From Pseudomonas sp. (lineage in GTDB: Bacteria > Pseudomonadota > Gammaproteobacteria > Pseudomonadales > Pseudomonadaceae), in assembly GCF_030683065.1 (NCBI RefSeq), contig NZ_JAUXMX010000014.1:1-64000 (forward strand): 64,000 bases of DNA, given 5' to 3'. Every line of letters starts with the position of its first letter. Position 1 is the stretch's first letter. The notes beneath the pieces are model-generated. The model was not told the origin of the DNA, did not search any database, and was given only the letters and a program-made list of their open reading frames with translations. This document shows, piece by piece, positions 26,488-36,606 of the stretch. The position numbers and the translations under genes were made by a program.

Positions 26488-27306
26488 ATGAAACGAAGCG
26501 CATTCTTTATCTCTGATGGTACCGGCATCACGGCCGAAACCCTGGGCCAAAGCTTATTGGCGCAGTTCGAAACTATCAACTTCACCAAACTCACGCGACC
26601 GTACATCGACAGCGTGGAAAAAGCGCGCGCAATCGTACAACAAATCAATGCTGCTGCCGAGAAGGACGATGCGCGGCCCATCATCTTCGACACCATCGTC
26701 AACCAGGAAATTCGCGAGGTTCTAGCCGAGTCCGACGGTTTCATGATTGACATTTTCTCGAGCTTTCTCGCCCCTCTCGAGCAGGAATTGAGTTCTCACT
26801 CTTCCTATTCAGTCGGCAAGTCCCACTCCATCGGGCACAACTCCAATTATATGGAGCGTATCGAGGCAGTAAACTTCGCCCTGGACAACGATGACGGCGC
26901 GCGTACCCACTATTACGACAAGGCTGATCTGATCCTGGTCGGTGTTTCCCGCTGCGGGAAAACCCCTACGTGCCTGTATATGGCAATGCAATACGGGATT
27001 CGTGCCGCAAATTACCCATTAACCGAAGATGATATGGAAAGTTTGCAGTTGCCCGCAGTGCTGAAAAAATACCGAGAAAAGCTGTTCGGCCTGACCATCG
27101 ACCCTGATCGGCTGACCGCCATTCGCCACGAGCGCAAACCCAATAGCCGTTACGCCAGCTTCGCCCAGGCCGAGTTTGAGGTGCGTGAGGTGGAAAGCCT
27201 GTTCCGCCGCGAGAACATCAACTTCATCAATTCCACCTATTTTTCTGTGGAAGAGATTTCCGCCAAGATTCTGGTGGAAAAAGGTGTTGAGCGACGCCTC
27301 AAGTAG
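26488..27306 (+). CDS. ppsR: PEP synthase regulatory kinase/phosphorylase
   Basis: A 272-residue DUF299 protein that phosphorylates PEP synthase with ADP and removes the phosphate with inorganic phosphate. The P-loop-like motif [10 protein letters not shown] is intact, as is the N-terminal [19 protein letters not shown]. The ATG at 26488 is taken as start; a GTG two codons earlier (26482) has an AAGG at better spacing and could be used instead. It is divergent from ppsA over about 175 bases, the usual arrangement. A palindromic repeat follows 13 bases after the stop. Confidence 0.95.
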   Translation: MKRSAFFISDGTGITAETLGQSLLAQFETINFTKLTRPYIDSVEKARAIVQQINAAAEKDDARPIIFDTIVNQEIREVLAESDGFMIDIFSSFLAPLEQELSSHSSYSVGKSHSIGHNSNYMERIEAVNFALDNDDGARTHYYDKADLILVGVSRCGKTPTCLYMAMQYGIRAANYPLTEDDMESLQLPAVLKKYREKLFGLTIDPDRLTAIRHERKPNSRYASFAQAEFEVREVESLFRRENINFINSTYFSVEEISAKILVEKGVERRLK

Positions 27307-27319
27307 GCGCGGGCGTACC

Positions 27320-27360
27320 GCGATACCCATCAATCTCAACGCAGAAATGATGGGTATCGC
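27320..27360. repeat. Palindrome between ppsR and prpF
   Basis: GCGATACCCATCA and TGATGGGTATCGC are perfect 13-base inverted arms. The flank TGCGCTCAAC...CCCTAC follows. It lies between two converging genes and belongs to the GATACCCAT group of window repeats. Confidence 0.8.
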
Positions 27361-27384
27361 TGCGCTCAACTCACCCTACAGCCT

Positions 27385-28584
27385 TCAGCAGCAGTCACCC
27401 GGCACGCGTACCCAGCCTTCCATCAATATCCGCGCACTGCGCGACATAATGGCCTTGGTTACAACCCACTGGCCGTCGACCAGAGCCGCCTGAGCGCCAA
27501 CACGCAAGGTGCCGGACGGATGACCAAAACGCACCGCGTCGCGCGCAGTACCACCGGCCGCCTGATTGACCAGGGTTCCCGGAATCGCCGCCGCGGTAGC
27601 GATGGCGACTGCGCAGGTGCCCATCATCGCGTGGTGCAGCTTGCCCATGGACAGGGCGCGCACCAGCAGATCGACATCAGCGGCCTGCACGGCTTTGCCA
27701 CTGGACGACTGATAATCTTTAGGCCGGGAAACGAACGCAATTTTCGGCGTATGTTGGCGCTTGAGCGCCTCTTCTGGCGTCTTGATCAGCCCCATGCGCA
27801 GTGCCGCAGCGATGCGGATCTGCTCGAGCCTCTCCAGCGCCTTGGCATCTGTGTTGATTGCCTCGCGCAGCTCGGTGCCGGTGTAACCGATGTCCTCGGC
27901 ATTGACGAACACAGTCGGAATGCCGGCGCTGATCATCGTCGCCTTGAGCGTGCCGCTGCTTACAACATCTACGGGCACCTCAAGATCGTCGACCAGGTTG
28001 CCGGTAGGGAACATCGAGCCGCCCTCCTCGCCGTCATCGGACGGATCGATAAACTCCAGGACGATTTCGGCTGCCGGGAAGGTCACGCCATCCAACTCGA
28101 AGTCACCGGTTTCCTGCACCTGGCCGTTGGTTACCGGCACATGGGCAATGATGGTTTTCTTGATATTGGCCTGCCAAATGCGCACCACGCAGGTGCCGTT
28201 CTGCGGAACGCGCGAGGGATCAATCAGGCCGGCGTGGATCGCAAACGCGCCAGCGGCGGTCGACAGATTGCCGCAGTTGCCGGACCAATCCACAAAAGCC
28301 GAGTCGATCGAGACCTGGCCATAGAGGTAGTCCACGTCATGTTCGGGCACGCTGCTCTTGGCCAGGATCACGCACTTGCTGGTACTGGAGGTAGCGCTAC
28401 CCATGCCGTCGATGTGCGCGGCATAGGGGTCCGGGCTGCCGATCACCCGCATGAACAACTTGTCACGGGCCTCGCCCGGCACCTGGCAACGCTCGGGCAG
28501 GTCCTGTAGGCGGAAAAAAACGCCCTTGCTGGTGCCGCCACGGATGTAGGTGGCGGGCACTTTGATCTGGGGTACATGGGACAT
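27385..28584 (-). CDS. prpF: 2-methylaconitate cis-trans isomerase
   Basis: A 399-residue PrpF protein with two diaminopimelate-epimerase-like halves. It isomerises the product of AcnD so that propionate degradation through the methylcitrate cycle can proceed. Typical stretches are ATYIRGGTSKGVFF at the N-terminus, IDGMGSATSSTSKC and the SGNCGNLSTAAGAFA loop. The start MSHVPQIKV has GAGGAG upstream; 39 earlier codons are rejected. It is the last gene of the methylcitrate operon, with a palindromic repeat lying between it and acnD. Confidence 0.95.
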   Translation of the reverse strand: MSHVPQIKVPATYIRGGTSKGVFFRLQDLPERCQVPGEARDKLFMRVIGSPDPYAAHIDGMGSATSSTSKCVILAKSSVPEHDVDYLYGQVSIDSAFVDWSGNCGNLSTAAGAFAIHAGLIDPSRVPQNGTCVVRIWQANIKKTIIAHVPVTNGQVQETGDFELDGVTFPAAEIVLEFIDPSDDGEEGGSMFPTGNLVDDLEVPVDVVSSGTLKATMISAGIPTVFVNAEDIGYTGTELREAINTDAKALERLEQIRIAAALRMGLIKTPEEALKRQHTPKIAFVSRPKDYQSSSGKAVQAADVDLLVRALSMGKLHHAMMGTCAVAIATAAAIPGTLVNQAAGGTARDAVRFGHPSGTLRVGAQAALVDGQWVVTKAIMSRSARILMEGWVRVPGDCC

Positions 28585-28681
28585 TGGATGACTCCTCAAG
28601 CTGAATAAGGGCGGCCATTTGCACATCGACCCGCAGCGTAAGCCGCAGCGGGTCGAGAGCAGGACTAGACCGCAGAATGGG

Positions 28682-28735
28682 TTGAGCGCAGCGATGCCCA
28701 TGCAGCGTACGGATGTTGGGTAGCGCTGCGCTCAA
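28682..28735. repeat. Palindrome between acnD and prpF
   Basis: TTGAGCGCAGCG and CGCTGCGCTCAA are perfect 12-base inverted arms, with a GATGCCCAT/TGTTGGGTA partial match between them. It lies within the prp operon, 97 bases before the prpF start in the direction of transcription. Confidence 0.78.
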
Positions 28736-28750
28736 GACCAACCTAGGACC

Positions 28751-31360
28751 TCAGTTGGTGGTCGATTCGAGGAAGTCCTGGGCGAAGCGCTGCAGCACGC
28801 CGCCGGCTTGGTAGACCGAGACTTCATCGTTGCTGTCCAGGCGGCAGGTCATTGGCACATCGACACGTTCACCATTCTTACGATGGATGACCAGGGTCAG
28901 ATCGGCGCGCGGCTTGAGCTCACCCACCACGTCGTAGGTCTCGGTGCCATCGATGGCCAGAGTCAGGCGAGTGGTACCTGGTTTGAACTCCAGCGGCAGC
29001 ACGCCCATGCCGAGCAGGTTGGTGCGGTGGATACGTTCGAAGCCTTCGGCGGCGATGGCTTCCACGCCGGCCAGACGCACGCCTTTGGCGGCCCAGTCCC
29101 GCGAAGAACCTTGGCCGTAGTCGGCACCGGCAACGATAATCAGCGGCTGCTTGCGCTCCATATAGGTTTCGATGGCTTCCCACATACGGGTCACCTTGCC
29201 TTCCGGCTCGATACGCGTCAGCGAGCCTTTCTTCACCTGACCATCGACTACAGCCATCTCGTTGACCAACTGCGGGTTGGCGAAGGTGGCACGCTGCGCG
29301 GTCAAATGATCCCCCCGGTGGGTGGCGTAGGAATTGAAGTCCTCTTCCGGCAGGCCCATTTTGTGCAAATACTCACCCGCAGCACTGTCGAGCATGATGG
29401 CGTTGGACGGCGACAGGTGGTCGGTGGTGATGTTGTCCGGCAGTACGGCCAGCGGCCGCATGCCCTTGAGCGTACGCTCGCCGGCCAGGGCGCCTTCCCA
29501 GTAGGGCGGACGGCGGATGTAAGTGGACATCGGTCGCCATTCATACAACGGCGCGACCTTCAGGCCGGTGTCTTCCTCGATGGCGAACATCGGGATGTAA
29601 ACCTGGCGAAACTGCTCAGGTTTGACCGCAGCCTTGACCACGGCATTGATTTCCTCGTCGCTTGGCCAGATGTCCTTCAGGCGGATTTCCTTGCCGTCGA
29701 CCACCGCCAGCACATCCTTCTCGATATCGAAGCGCATGGTGCCGGCAATGGCATAGGCCACCACCAGCGGCGGCGAAGCCAGGAAAGCCTGCTTGGCATA
29801 GGGATGGATACGCCCGTCGAAATTGCGGTTACCCGACAATACGGCGGTGGCATACAGGTCGCGGTCGATGATTTCCTGCTGAATCTTCGGGTCCAGTGCG
29901 CCGGACATGCCATTGCAGGTGGTGCAGGCGAAACCCACCACACCGAAGCCGAGTGCCTCCAACTCCTTGGTCAGTCCCGCTTCGTCCAAATACATGGACA
30001 CCGTCTTGGAACCGGGCGCCAGCGAGGACTTCACCCAGGGCTTGCGGGTCAGGCCGAGCTTGTTGGCGTTGCGTGCCAGCAGGCCAGCGGCAATCACATT
30101 GCGCGGGTTGCTGGTGTTGGTGCAGCTGGTGATTGCGGCGATGATCACCGCGCCATCCGGCATCAGACCCTGGGCCTCTTCGGCACGCGCCTTGTCCAGG
30201 TCAACCGCGATTCCCCGCGCAGCCAGGTCGGCGACCGGCAGGCGACGGTGCGGGTTGCTCGGGCCGGCCAGGGTGCGCACGACCGTAGACAGGTCGAACT
30301 TGAGCACACGCTCATATTCAGCATTGACCAGACTATCAGCCCACAGGCCGGTAGCCTTGGCATACAGCTCGACCAGTTTGACCTGCTCGTCATCACGCCC
30401 GGTAAGCGTGAGGTAATCGATGGTCTGCTGGTCGATGGCGAACATTGCTGCGGTGGCGCCGTATTCCGGCGCCATGTTGGAAATGGTCGCGCGATCGCCG
30501 AGGGTCAGACTGGCCGCGCCTTCACCGTAGAACTCAAGCCAGGCACCGACGACTTTTTCCTTGCGCAGGAACTCGGTCAACGACAGCACCACGTCGGTGG
30601 CGGTAATACCGGGCTGGGGCTTACCGGAAAGCTCCACACCGATGATGTCGGGCAGGCGCATCCAGGACGCACGGCCGAGCATGACGTTCTCCGCTTCCAG
30701 GCCGCCAACGCCGATGGCGATCACGCCCAAGGCATCGACGTGCGGGGTGTGGCTGTCGGTACCCACACAGGTATCCGGGAAAGCAACACCGTCGCGCACC
30801 TGGATCACCGGCGACATCTTCTCCAGATTGATCTGGTGCATGATGCCGTTGCCAGGCGGGATCACGTCGACGTTCTTGAACGCCTGCTTGGTCCAATTAA
30901 TGAAATGAAAGCGATCCTCGTTGCGACGGTCCTCGATGGCGCGATTCTTCTCGAACGCCTGCGGTTCAAAACCGCCGCTCTCGACGGCCAGCGAATGGTC
31001 GACGATAAGTTGCACCGGCACCACGGGGTTGACCTGCGACGGGTCACCGCCTTGATCGGCGATGGCGTCACGCAGGCCCGCCAAGTCGACCAGCGCAGTC
31101 TGGCCGAGGATGTCATGGCAGACCACACGCGCAGGATACCAAGGGAAATCCAGATCGCACTTGCGCTCGATAAACTGGCTCAGCGAGGCAGTCAGCGTGG
31201 CTGGGTCACAACGGCGCACCAGGTTTTCCGCCAGCACACGCGAGCTGTAGGGCAGCTTGTCGTAGGCACCCGCCTGAATCGCATCGACCGCAGCGCGGGT
31301 ATCGAAGTAGTCAAGGGCAGTGCCGGGCAGGGATTTGCGGTATTGGCTGTTCATGGTCAT
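28751..31360 (-). CDS. acnD: Fe/S-dependent 2-methylcitrate dehydratase
   Basis: An 869-residue aconitase-family enzyme dehydrating 2-methylcitrate to 2-methylaconitate. The cluster cysteines are in [12 protein letters not shown] and [11 protein letters not shown]. The substrate-binding [14 protein letters not shown] and C-terminal swivel domain ([16 protein letters not shown]) are present. Its first ATG overlaps the prpC stop (ATGA), with AAGGA 6 bases before. It works with PrpF in place of PrpD. A long open frame on the opposite strand is a codon-bias shadow. Confidence 0.95.
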   Translation of the reverse strand: MTMNSQYRKSLPGTALDYFDTRAAVDAIQAGAYDKLPYSSRVLAENLVRRCDPATLTASLSQFIERKCDLDFPWYPARVVCHDILGQTALVDLAGLRDAIADQGGDPSQVNPVVPVQLIVDHSLAVESGGFEPQAFEKNRAIEDRRNEDRFHFINWTKQAFKNVDVIPPGNGIMHQINLEKMSPVIQVRDGVAFPDTCVGTDSHTPHVDALGVIAIGVGGLEAENVMLGRASWMRLPDIIGVELSGKPQPGITATDVVLSLTEFLRKEKVVGAWLEFYGEGAASLTLGDRATISNMAPEYGATAAMFAIDQQTIDYLTLTGRDDEQVKLVELYAKATGLWADSLVNAEYERVLKFDLSTVVRTLAGPSNPHRRLPVADLAARGIAVDLDKARAEEAQGLMPDGAVIIAAITSCTNTSNPRNVIAAGLLARNANKLGLTRKPWVKSSLAPGSKTVSMYLDEAGLTKELEALGFGVVGFACTTCNGMSGALDPKIQQEIIDRDLYATAVLSGNRNFDGRIHPYAKQAFLASPPLVVAYAIAGTMRFDIEKDVLAVVDGKEIRLKDIWPSDEEINAVVKAAVKPEQFRQVYIPMFAIEEDTGLKVAPLYEWRPMSTYIRRPPYWEGALAGERTLKGMRPLAVLPDNITTDHLSPSNAIMLDSAAGEYLHKMGLPEEDFNSYATHRGDHLTAQRATFANPQLVNEMAVVDGQVKKGSLTRIEPEGKVTRMWEAIETYMERKQPLIIVAGADYGQGSSRDWAAKGVRLAGVEAIAAEGFERIHRTNLLGMGVLPLEFKPGTTRLTLAIDGTETYDVVGELKPRADLTLVIHRKNGERVDVPMTCRLDSNDEVSVYQAGGVLQRFAQDFLESTTN

Positions 31361-32520
31361 GGGCGATCCTTGAGCGGCACGAATGTGAGGTCTTCGGGGC
31401 CGACATAGTTGGCGCTCGGGCGAATGATCTTGCCGTCGATCCGCTGCTCGATAACGTGGCTGGACCAGCCCGAAGTACGGGCAATCACGAACAGTGGCGT
31501 GAACATGGCGGTCGGAATACCCATCATGTGGTAACTAACGGCACTGAACCAATCGAGGTTGGGGAACATCTTCTTGATTTCCCACATGGTCGATTCCAGC
31601 CGCTCGGCGATGTCATACATCTTCATGTTGCCCTGCTCAGCGCAGAGGGACTGAGCCACGCCCTTGATCACGTTGTTGCGCGGATCGCTCACGGTGTAGA
31701 CCGGGTGACCGAAACCAATCACCACTTCTTTCTTTTCGACGCGGGCACGAATATCGGCCTCGGCTTCGTCCGGATTGTCATAGCGCTTCTGAATTTCGAA
31801 GGCGACTTCGTTGGCGCCGCCATGCTTGGGACCGCGCAACGCGCCGATGCCACCGGCAATGCAGCTGAACATGTCTGAACCCGTGCCGGCGATCACCCGC
31901 GAGGCAAATGTTGAGGCATTGAATTCGTGCTCGGCGTAAAGGACCAGCGAGGTGTGCATAGCCCGCACCCACGACTCGCGCGGCGCCTCGCCATGCAGCA
32001 GGTGGAGGAAGTGACCACCAATGGAGTCGTCGTCGGTTTCCACATCTATACGCTTGCCGTTATGGCTGAAGTGGTACCAGTACAACAGCATGGAACCCAG
32101 TGAAGCCATCAGCTTGTCGGCGATGTCGCGCGCGCCTGGATGATTGTGGTCATCCTTCTCCGGCGACAGGCAGCCGAGCACCGACACACCCGTGCGCATC
32201 ACATCCATCGGATGAGCAGATGGCGGCAGCTGCTCCAGAGCGGTTTTCAGTGCCGCTGGCAGACCACGTAGGGCCTTGAGCTTGGCCTTGTAACCGGCCA
32301 ACTCGGCAACATTGGGCAACTTGCCGTGCACCAACAGGTGAGCGATTTCCTCGAACTCGCAGGCAGTGGCGACATCGAGGATGTCATAGCCACGGTAGTG
32401 CAGGTCGTTACCACTGCGGCCGACGGTACACAGCGCGGTATTACCGGCGGCGGTTCCGCTCAGGGCTACCGATTTCTTTGGCTTGAAGCCGGGGGTGGTG
32501 GTTTCTGGGGTCGTGCTCAT
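31357..32520 (-). CDS. prpC: 2-methylcitrate synthase
   Basis: A 387-residue citrate-synthase-fold enzyme joining propionyl-CoA and oxaloacetate. The active-site residues are in the GGAN/KHGG stretch ([15 protein letters not shown]) and the [16 protein letters not shown] loop, plus the C-terminal [14 protein letters not shown]. The length is right for PrpC rather than the longer housekeeping GltA. It overlaps acnD by four bases, so the two are translationally coupled. It follows prpB over a short gap with an intercistronic hairpin. Confidence 0.95.
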   Translation of the reverse strand: MSTTPETTTPGFKPKKSVALSGTAAGNTALCTVGRSGNDLHYRGYDILDVATACEFEEIAHLLVHGKLPNVAELAGYKAKLKALRGLPAALKTALEQLPPSAHPMDVMRTGVSVLGCLSPEKDDHNHPGARDIADKLMASLGSMLLYWYHFSHNGKRIDVETDDDSIGGHFLHLLHGEAPRESWVRAMHTSLVLYAEHEFNASTFASRVIAGTGSDMFSCIAGGIGALRGPKHGGANEVAFEIQKRYDNPDEAEADIRARVEKKEVVIGFGHPVYTVSDPRNNVIKGVAQSLCAEQGNMKMYDIAERLESTMWEIKKMFPNLDWFSAVSYHMMGIPTAMFTPLFVIARTSGWSSHVIEQRIDGKIIRPSANYVGPEDLTFVPLKDRP

Positions 32521-32568
32521 CAGGTATCTCTCCTCGTCCGATCCGGTCGGGTATTTTCTTGTTATGCA

Positions 32569-32587
32569 GCGAGCCGCTGCGGCTCGC
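32569..32587 (-). other. Intercistronic hairpin between prpB and prpC
   Basis: GCGAGCC and GGCTCGC pair perfectly around five bases without a T-run, so an mRNA-stabilising or processing role is likelier than termination. Confidence 0.55.
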
Positions 32588-32594
32588 GCTCCGG

Positions 32595-33491
32595 TTATTT
32601 CTTGGCGGCGAACAGCGCGTCGAGATGCTGCTCGAAGGCGTGGTAGTTGATGCGATCGTAGAGCTCCATACGGGTCTGCATGGTGTCGATCACATTCTTC
32701 TGGGTGCCATCACGGCGCAGCGCGGTGTAGACATTTTCGGCCGCCTTGTTCATGGCGCGGAAGGCTGACAGCGGGTAGAGCACCAGGGAGACGTCGACGC
32801 TGGCCAGCTCTTCGGTGGTGTAAAGCGGCGTGGCGCCAAACTCGGTGATATTGGCCAGGATCGGTGCCTTGAGGCGGTCGGCAAAGGTCTTGTACATCGC
32901 CAGCTCGGTGATCGCCTCGGGGAAGATCATGTCGGCGCCGGCTTCAATGCAGGCCTCTGCTCGATCCAGCGCCGAATTCAGGCCTTCGACTGCCAGTGCA
33001 TCGGTGCGCGCCATGATCACGAAACTGTCGTCGGTACGCGCATCCACTGCGGCCTTGATCCGGTCGACCATCTCCTGCAGCGTGACGATCTCCTTGTTCG
33101 GCCGATGACCACAGCGCTTGGCGCCAACCTGATCTTCGATGTGAATCGCTGCGGCGCCGAATTTGATCATCGACTTTACTGTGCGTGCCACATTGAACGC
33201 CGAGGAGCCAAAGCCGGTGTCGACATCCACCAGCAGCGGCAGGTCGCAGACATCGGTAATCCGCCGCACGTCGGTCAGCACATCGTCCAACCCGGTGATA
33301 CCCAGATCCGGCAGACCGAGGGAGCCAGCAGCCACACCGCCGCCCGACAGGTAGATCGCCTTGAAGCCGGCGCGCTTGGCCAGCAGCGCGTGATTGGCGT
33401 TGATCGCACCGACGACCTGCAGCGGATGTTCCGCGGCAACGGCATCGCGGAAACGCTGACCGGGACTGCTCTGGATAGAAAGCTGACTCAT
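32595..33491 (-). CDS. prpB: 2-methylisocitrate lyase
   Basis: A 298-residue isocitrate-lyase-superfamily enzyme splitting 2-methylisocitrate into pyruvate and succinate. The catalytic KRCGHR loop ([14 protein letters not shown]) and the metal-binding DVDTGFGSS stretch are intact. Its start codon overlaps the stop of the upstream regulator gene (four bases), so regulator and enzyme share a transcript. It is the first structural gene of prpB-prpC-acnD-prpF. Confidence 0.96.
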   Translation of the reverse strand: MSQLSIQSSPGQRFRDAVAAEHPLQVVGAINANHALLAKRAGFKAIYLSGGGVAAGSLGLPDLGITGLDDVLTDVRRITDVCDLPLLVDVDTGFGSSAFNVARTVKSMIKFGAAAIHIEDQVGAKRCGHRPNKEIVTLQEMVDRIKAAVDARTDDSFVIMARTDALAVEGLNSALDRAEACIEAGADMIFPEAITELAMYKTFADRLKAPILANITEFGATPLYTTEELASVDVSLVLYPLSAFRAMNKAAENVYTALRRDGTQKNVIDTMQTRMELYDRINYHAFEQHLDALFAAKK

Positions 33492-34225
33492 GACTCACCT
33501 CGGGGTTTGGCTGTCTTGGTTGGTGCGCCCTGCCCCATGCTCATGGCGAAGTGGCGCTCGATATTGCGTTTGGATGCGCCGATATGACGGCGCATCAATA
33601 ATTCAGCAAGCTCGCCATCACGCTCGGCAATGGCGTCAAGAATGCGGTGGTGCTCAGCAAATGCCTGGCGTGGACGGTTCGGCGTAGCCGAAAACTGCAG
33701 GCGATACATGCGCACCAGCTGGTAAAGCTCACCGCAGAGCATCTGCACCAGGGTGCGATTGCCGCTGCCCTGAATAATCCGGTAATGGAAATCGAAATCG
33801 CCTTCCTGCTGGTAGTAGCCGACACCCGCTTTGAAGGCCTCATCCTGCTCATGCAGGTCGAGCACCCGGCGCAGGTCATCGATCTCCGCAGGGCTCATGC
33901 GCTCGGCTGCCAAGCGGCAGGCCATGCCCTCTAGTGACTCGCGAATCTCATACAGCTCGATCAATTCGGCGTGATCGAGCGACACCACCCGCGCCCCGAC
34001 ATGAGGAATGCGGACTAACAGGCGCTGGCCCTCCAGGCGGTGAATTGCTTCGCGCAGCGGCCCACGACTAATGCCGTAGGTACGCGCCAGTTCCGGCTCG
34101 GAGATTTTGCTGCCAGGGGCGATCTCGCCTTTGACGATAGCCGCCTGAATACGGCGGAAAACATGCTCGGACAGCGTTTCCGAGTCATCTTGAACGATAC
34201 GTGGCAACTCAACGGTATCGGGCAT
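33488..34225 (-). CDS. GntR-family (FCD) regulator of the methylcitrate operon
   Basis: A 245-residue FadR-type regulator. The winged helix-turn-helix ([30 protein letters not shown]) is followed by an all-helical FCD ligand domain with metal-binding histidines (DFDFHYRII and AEHHRIL). It heads the operon and overlaps prpB, so it very likely senses a methylcitrate-cycle intermediate and represses its own transcript. The ATG at [10 protein letters not shown] is chosen over a TTG 10 codons earlier. Two matching palindromic sites lie just upstream. Confidence 0.9.
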   Translation of the reverse strand: MPDTVELPRIVQDDSETLSEHVFRRIQAAIVKGEIAPGSKISEPELARTYGISRGPLREAIHRLEGQRLLVRIPHVGARVVSLDHAELIELYEIRESLEGMACRLAAERMSPAEIDDLRRVLDLHEQDEAFKAGVGYYQQEGDFDFHYRIIQGSGNRTLVQMLCGELYQLVRMYRLQFSATPNRPRQAFAEHHRILDAIAERDGELAELLMRRHIGASKRNIERHFAMSMGQGAPTKTAKPRGES

Positions 34226-34237
34226 ATTGTCGACACT
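34226..34237. promoter_or_regulatory. Operator copy 1 for the prp regulator
   Basis: ATTGTCGACACT contains the palindromic core TGTCGACA and directly abuts the start codon of the GntR gene. An inverted near-copy lies 73 bases upstream. Confidence 0.6.
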
Positions 34238-34298
34238 ACCTGCTGGATTCGCCAAAAAATTACCCTACAGCAGGGCTATTGTCAAACAAGCAACCAGC

Positions 34299-34310
34299 AC
34301 TGTCGACAAT
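34299..34310. promoter_or_regulatory. Operator copy 2 for the prp regulator
   Basis: ACTGTCGACAAT is the inverted form of copy 1 apart from one base. Two copies flanking the AT-rich promoter stretch would permit looping or cooperative repression. Confidence 0.6.
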
Positions 34311-34519
34311 CCACCCAATAACAAAAAGGCATTGCCGAGCCCTTATTCTCGAATAAACGCACATAAGCGTCTGTCGCAGCAGCAAAATCTCCGTGATAGA
34401 ATGACGCCCACTTTTACCTGACCCAGCTTTGCGGCCGTTCAAACCAGGCGCCGCGCGCCATGCCGCATCGCCCGCGGCGCCCCATAATCTGACGCCAGCG
34501 CCACACCTAATTAGGATTT

Positions 34520-35071
34520 ATGAGACTCAAGCCCTTCGCCTTGCTGTTCTGCATGCTGTTACTGCCTAACATAGGCTTTGCCGCCACAGAGAAAGCCGTA
34601 TACGGCCTTAATGAATACGTCATGCTGTTCAACCTCGGCCTGCAGGTACCCGCCAAGTTGGATACTGGCGCCAAGACAGCTTCTTTGAGTGCACGCGACA
34701 TTGAACGATTCAAACGTGACGGTGAGTCTTGGGTACGCTTCTACCTGGCTATCGACGATGCCCACGCCCATCCGATAGAGCGCCCGTTAGCGCGGATCAG
34801 CAAAATCAAACGGCGCGCAGGCGACTATGATCCAGAGGAAGAAAAAACCTACACCGCACGACCGGTAATTGAATTAGATATCTGCATGGGCGAAGCCTTG
34901 CGCAAGATTGAAGTGAACTTGACTGACCGCAGCGCATTCCAATACCCGTTATTGATCGGCTCCGAAGCGTTAAAACGATTCAGTGCGCTGGTCGACCCAA
35001 GCCTAAAATACGCAGCCGGTAAACCTGACTGCCCCCCTGACGCAAACGTTGGCGCCACCCCTAATGAGTAA
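34520..35071 (+). CDS. Retropepsin-like putative protease, secreted
   Basis: A 183-residue protein with a signal peptide (MRLKPFALLFCMLLLPNIGFA) and a retropepsin-like fold of the group usually labelled ATP-dependent zinc protease. The single aspartyl motif LDTGAKTASLSA puts the catalytic Asp at residue 48, so it would act as a dimer in the periplasm. It is first of three tightly spaced genes, followed by a transglutaminase-fold membrane protein and an ATP-grasp ligase. The substrate is unknown. The label zinc protease is a historical misnomer with no zinc motif in sight. Confidence 0.85.
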   Translation: MRLKPFALLFCMLLLPNIGFAATEKAVYGLNEYVMLFNLGLQVPAKLDTGAKTASLSARDIERFKRDGESWVRFYLAIDDAHAHPIERPLARISKIKRRAGDYDPEEEKTYTARPVIELDICMGEALRKIEVNLTDRSAFQYPLLIGSEALKRFSALVDPSLKYAAGKPDCPPDANVGATPNE

Positions 35072-35076
35072 TACCT

Positions 35077-36603
35077 ATGCGCTCTCTTAACCTGCATCTG
35101 AAAGTCCTGATTACACTACTGGTGGGTCTGGGCATTTTGATTACGGCCTACCAGATATTCATCCTTGGTATTCCGCTGACCGAAGATGAAACCGATGACC
35201 TGTGGAATATCGACGCCCGAGTGGAGTTTCAGGCCAGCCCGCGCGAGCCGGTCAAACTGCAGATGTTCGTGCCGCCACTGAATCAGGATTTCGTAAGCCT
35301 TAACGAGAGCTTCATTTCCAATAACTATGGCGTGAGCATCAACCGCGCCAATGGCAATCGTAAGGTCACCTGGTCTGCCCGCCGCGCCAACGGCAAGCAA
35401 ACGCTTTACTACCGCCTGGTATTGACCAAACGCTACAGCGGCGAACAAGCCAAGAGCACGGGACCGATTTTCCGCGACAGCATTCCAGTTGAGGGTGCCG
35501 AGAAGATTGCCGCTGACGCCCTGCTCGCGCCGATCCGCCAACACTCGGCTGACGTAGAAACCTTCATCAGCGAGACCATTAAACGGGTCAGCAATGTCAA
35601 CGACGACAACGTCAAACTGCTGTTGAGCGGCGACGCCTCCACTGCAAATAAAGCCAATGCCATCGAACTGCTACTGTCCATTGCCCATGTACCAATGGAA
35701 CGCGTGCACACGGTTCGTCTCGCTGCCGATATTCAGCAAAGCCCCGAGCTTTGGCTACGCAGCTTCAACGGTGAAAAATGGCTCTACTTCAACCCGGAAA
35801 CCGGCCAACAAGGCATGCCAGTCGATCGCCTGATCTGGTGGATCGGTGATGACGACCTGGTCACCCTCGACGGCGGCAAGCAAGCGCAAGTCAGCTTCAC
35901 CCTGAGCAATAGCGAGATGAACGCCATCCGCCTGGCCAAGTTGACTGACGAAAATACTGACGCTGACTTCCTTGAGTACTCCCTGTACGGCCTGCCGCTC
36001 TCTACCCAGCAGACCTTCCAGATCATGATGGTGATCCCGATCGGCGTGCTGGTGATCCTGATCCTGCGCAACCTCGGTGGCCTGCAAACGCTGGGGACAT
36101 TCACGCCAGTACTGATCGCCCTGGCCTTCCGTGAAACCCAGCTGGGCTTCGGCATCATCCTGTTCACCATCATTACCGCCCTGGGCCTGTCACTACGCTC
36201 CTACCTCGAACACCTGAAACTGCAAATGCTGCCCAGATTGTCAGTGGTCTTGACCTTTGTGGTGGTACTGATCGCGGTAATCAGCCTGCTCAGTCATAAA
36301 CTCGGCCTCGATCGCGGCCTCTCGGTGGCACTGTTCCCGATGGTAATTCTGACCATGACCATCGAACGCCTGTCGATCACCTGGGAAGAGCGTGGCGGTG
36401 GTCATGCCTTCAAGGTCGCCATTGGCACCCTGGTAGCCGCAACCCTGGCTCACCTGCTGATGAGCGTTCCGGAGTTGACCTACTTCGTCTTCACCTTCCC
36501 GGCTGTACTGATGATCCTGGTGGGCTTCATGCTGGCGATGGGCCGTTATCGCGGCTACCGCCTGACCGAACTTTTCCGCTTCAAAGCCTTCCTGAAGGAT
36601 TGA
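35077..36603 (+). CDS. Inactive transglutaminase-fold protein with multi-helix membrane domain
   Basis: A 508-residue protein. One N-terminal membrane helix (residues 8-28) is followed by about 270 periplasmic residues with a transglutaminase-like region, then a C-terminal bundle of about seven helices (from about residue 312 to 500). No Cys-His-Asp triad is apparent, in line with the family being called inactive. The C-terminus is basic and cytoplasmic. It is 5 bases after the retropepsin gene and 3 bases before the ATP-grasp gene. It probably binds the product of its neighbours; this is inference. Confidence 0.85.
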   Translation: MRSLNLHLKVLITLLVGLGILITAYQIFILGIPLTEDETDDLWNIDARVEFQASPREPVKLQMFVPPLNQDFVSLNESFISNNYGVSINRANGNRKVTWSARRANGKQTLYYRLVLTKRYSGEQAKSTGPIFRDSIPVEGAEKIAADALLAPIRQHSADVETFISETIKRVSNVNDDNVKLLLSGDASTANKANAIELLLSIAHVPMERVHTVRLAADIQQSPELWLRSFNGEKWLYFNPETGQQGMPVDRLIWWIGDDDLVTLDGGKQAQVSFTLSNSEMNAIRLAKLTDENTDADFLEYSLYGLPLSTQQTFQIMMVIPIGVLVILILRNLGGLQTLGTFTPVLIALAFRETQLGFGIILFTIITALGLSLRSYLEHLKLQMLPRLSVVLTFVVVLIAVISLLSHKLGLDRGLSVALFPMVILTMTIERLSITWEERGGGHAFKVAIGTLVAATLAHLLMSVPELTYFVFTFPAVLMILVGFMLAMGRYRGYRLTELFRFKAFLKD

Positions 36604-36606
36604 GCA

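Noticed and set aside
28808-31408. 866-codon open frame on the plus strand opposite acnD
   Set aside because: It is an antisense shadow of a clearly recognised gene in GC-rich DNA; the protein has no domain and no ribosome site.
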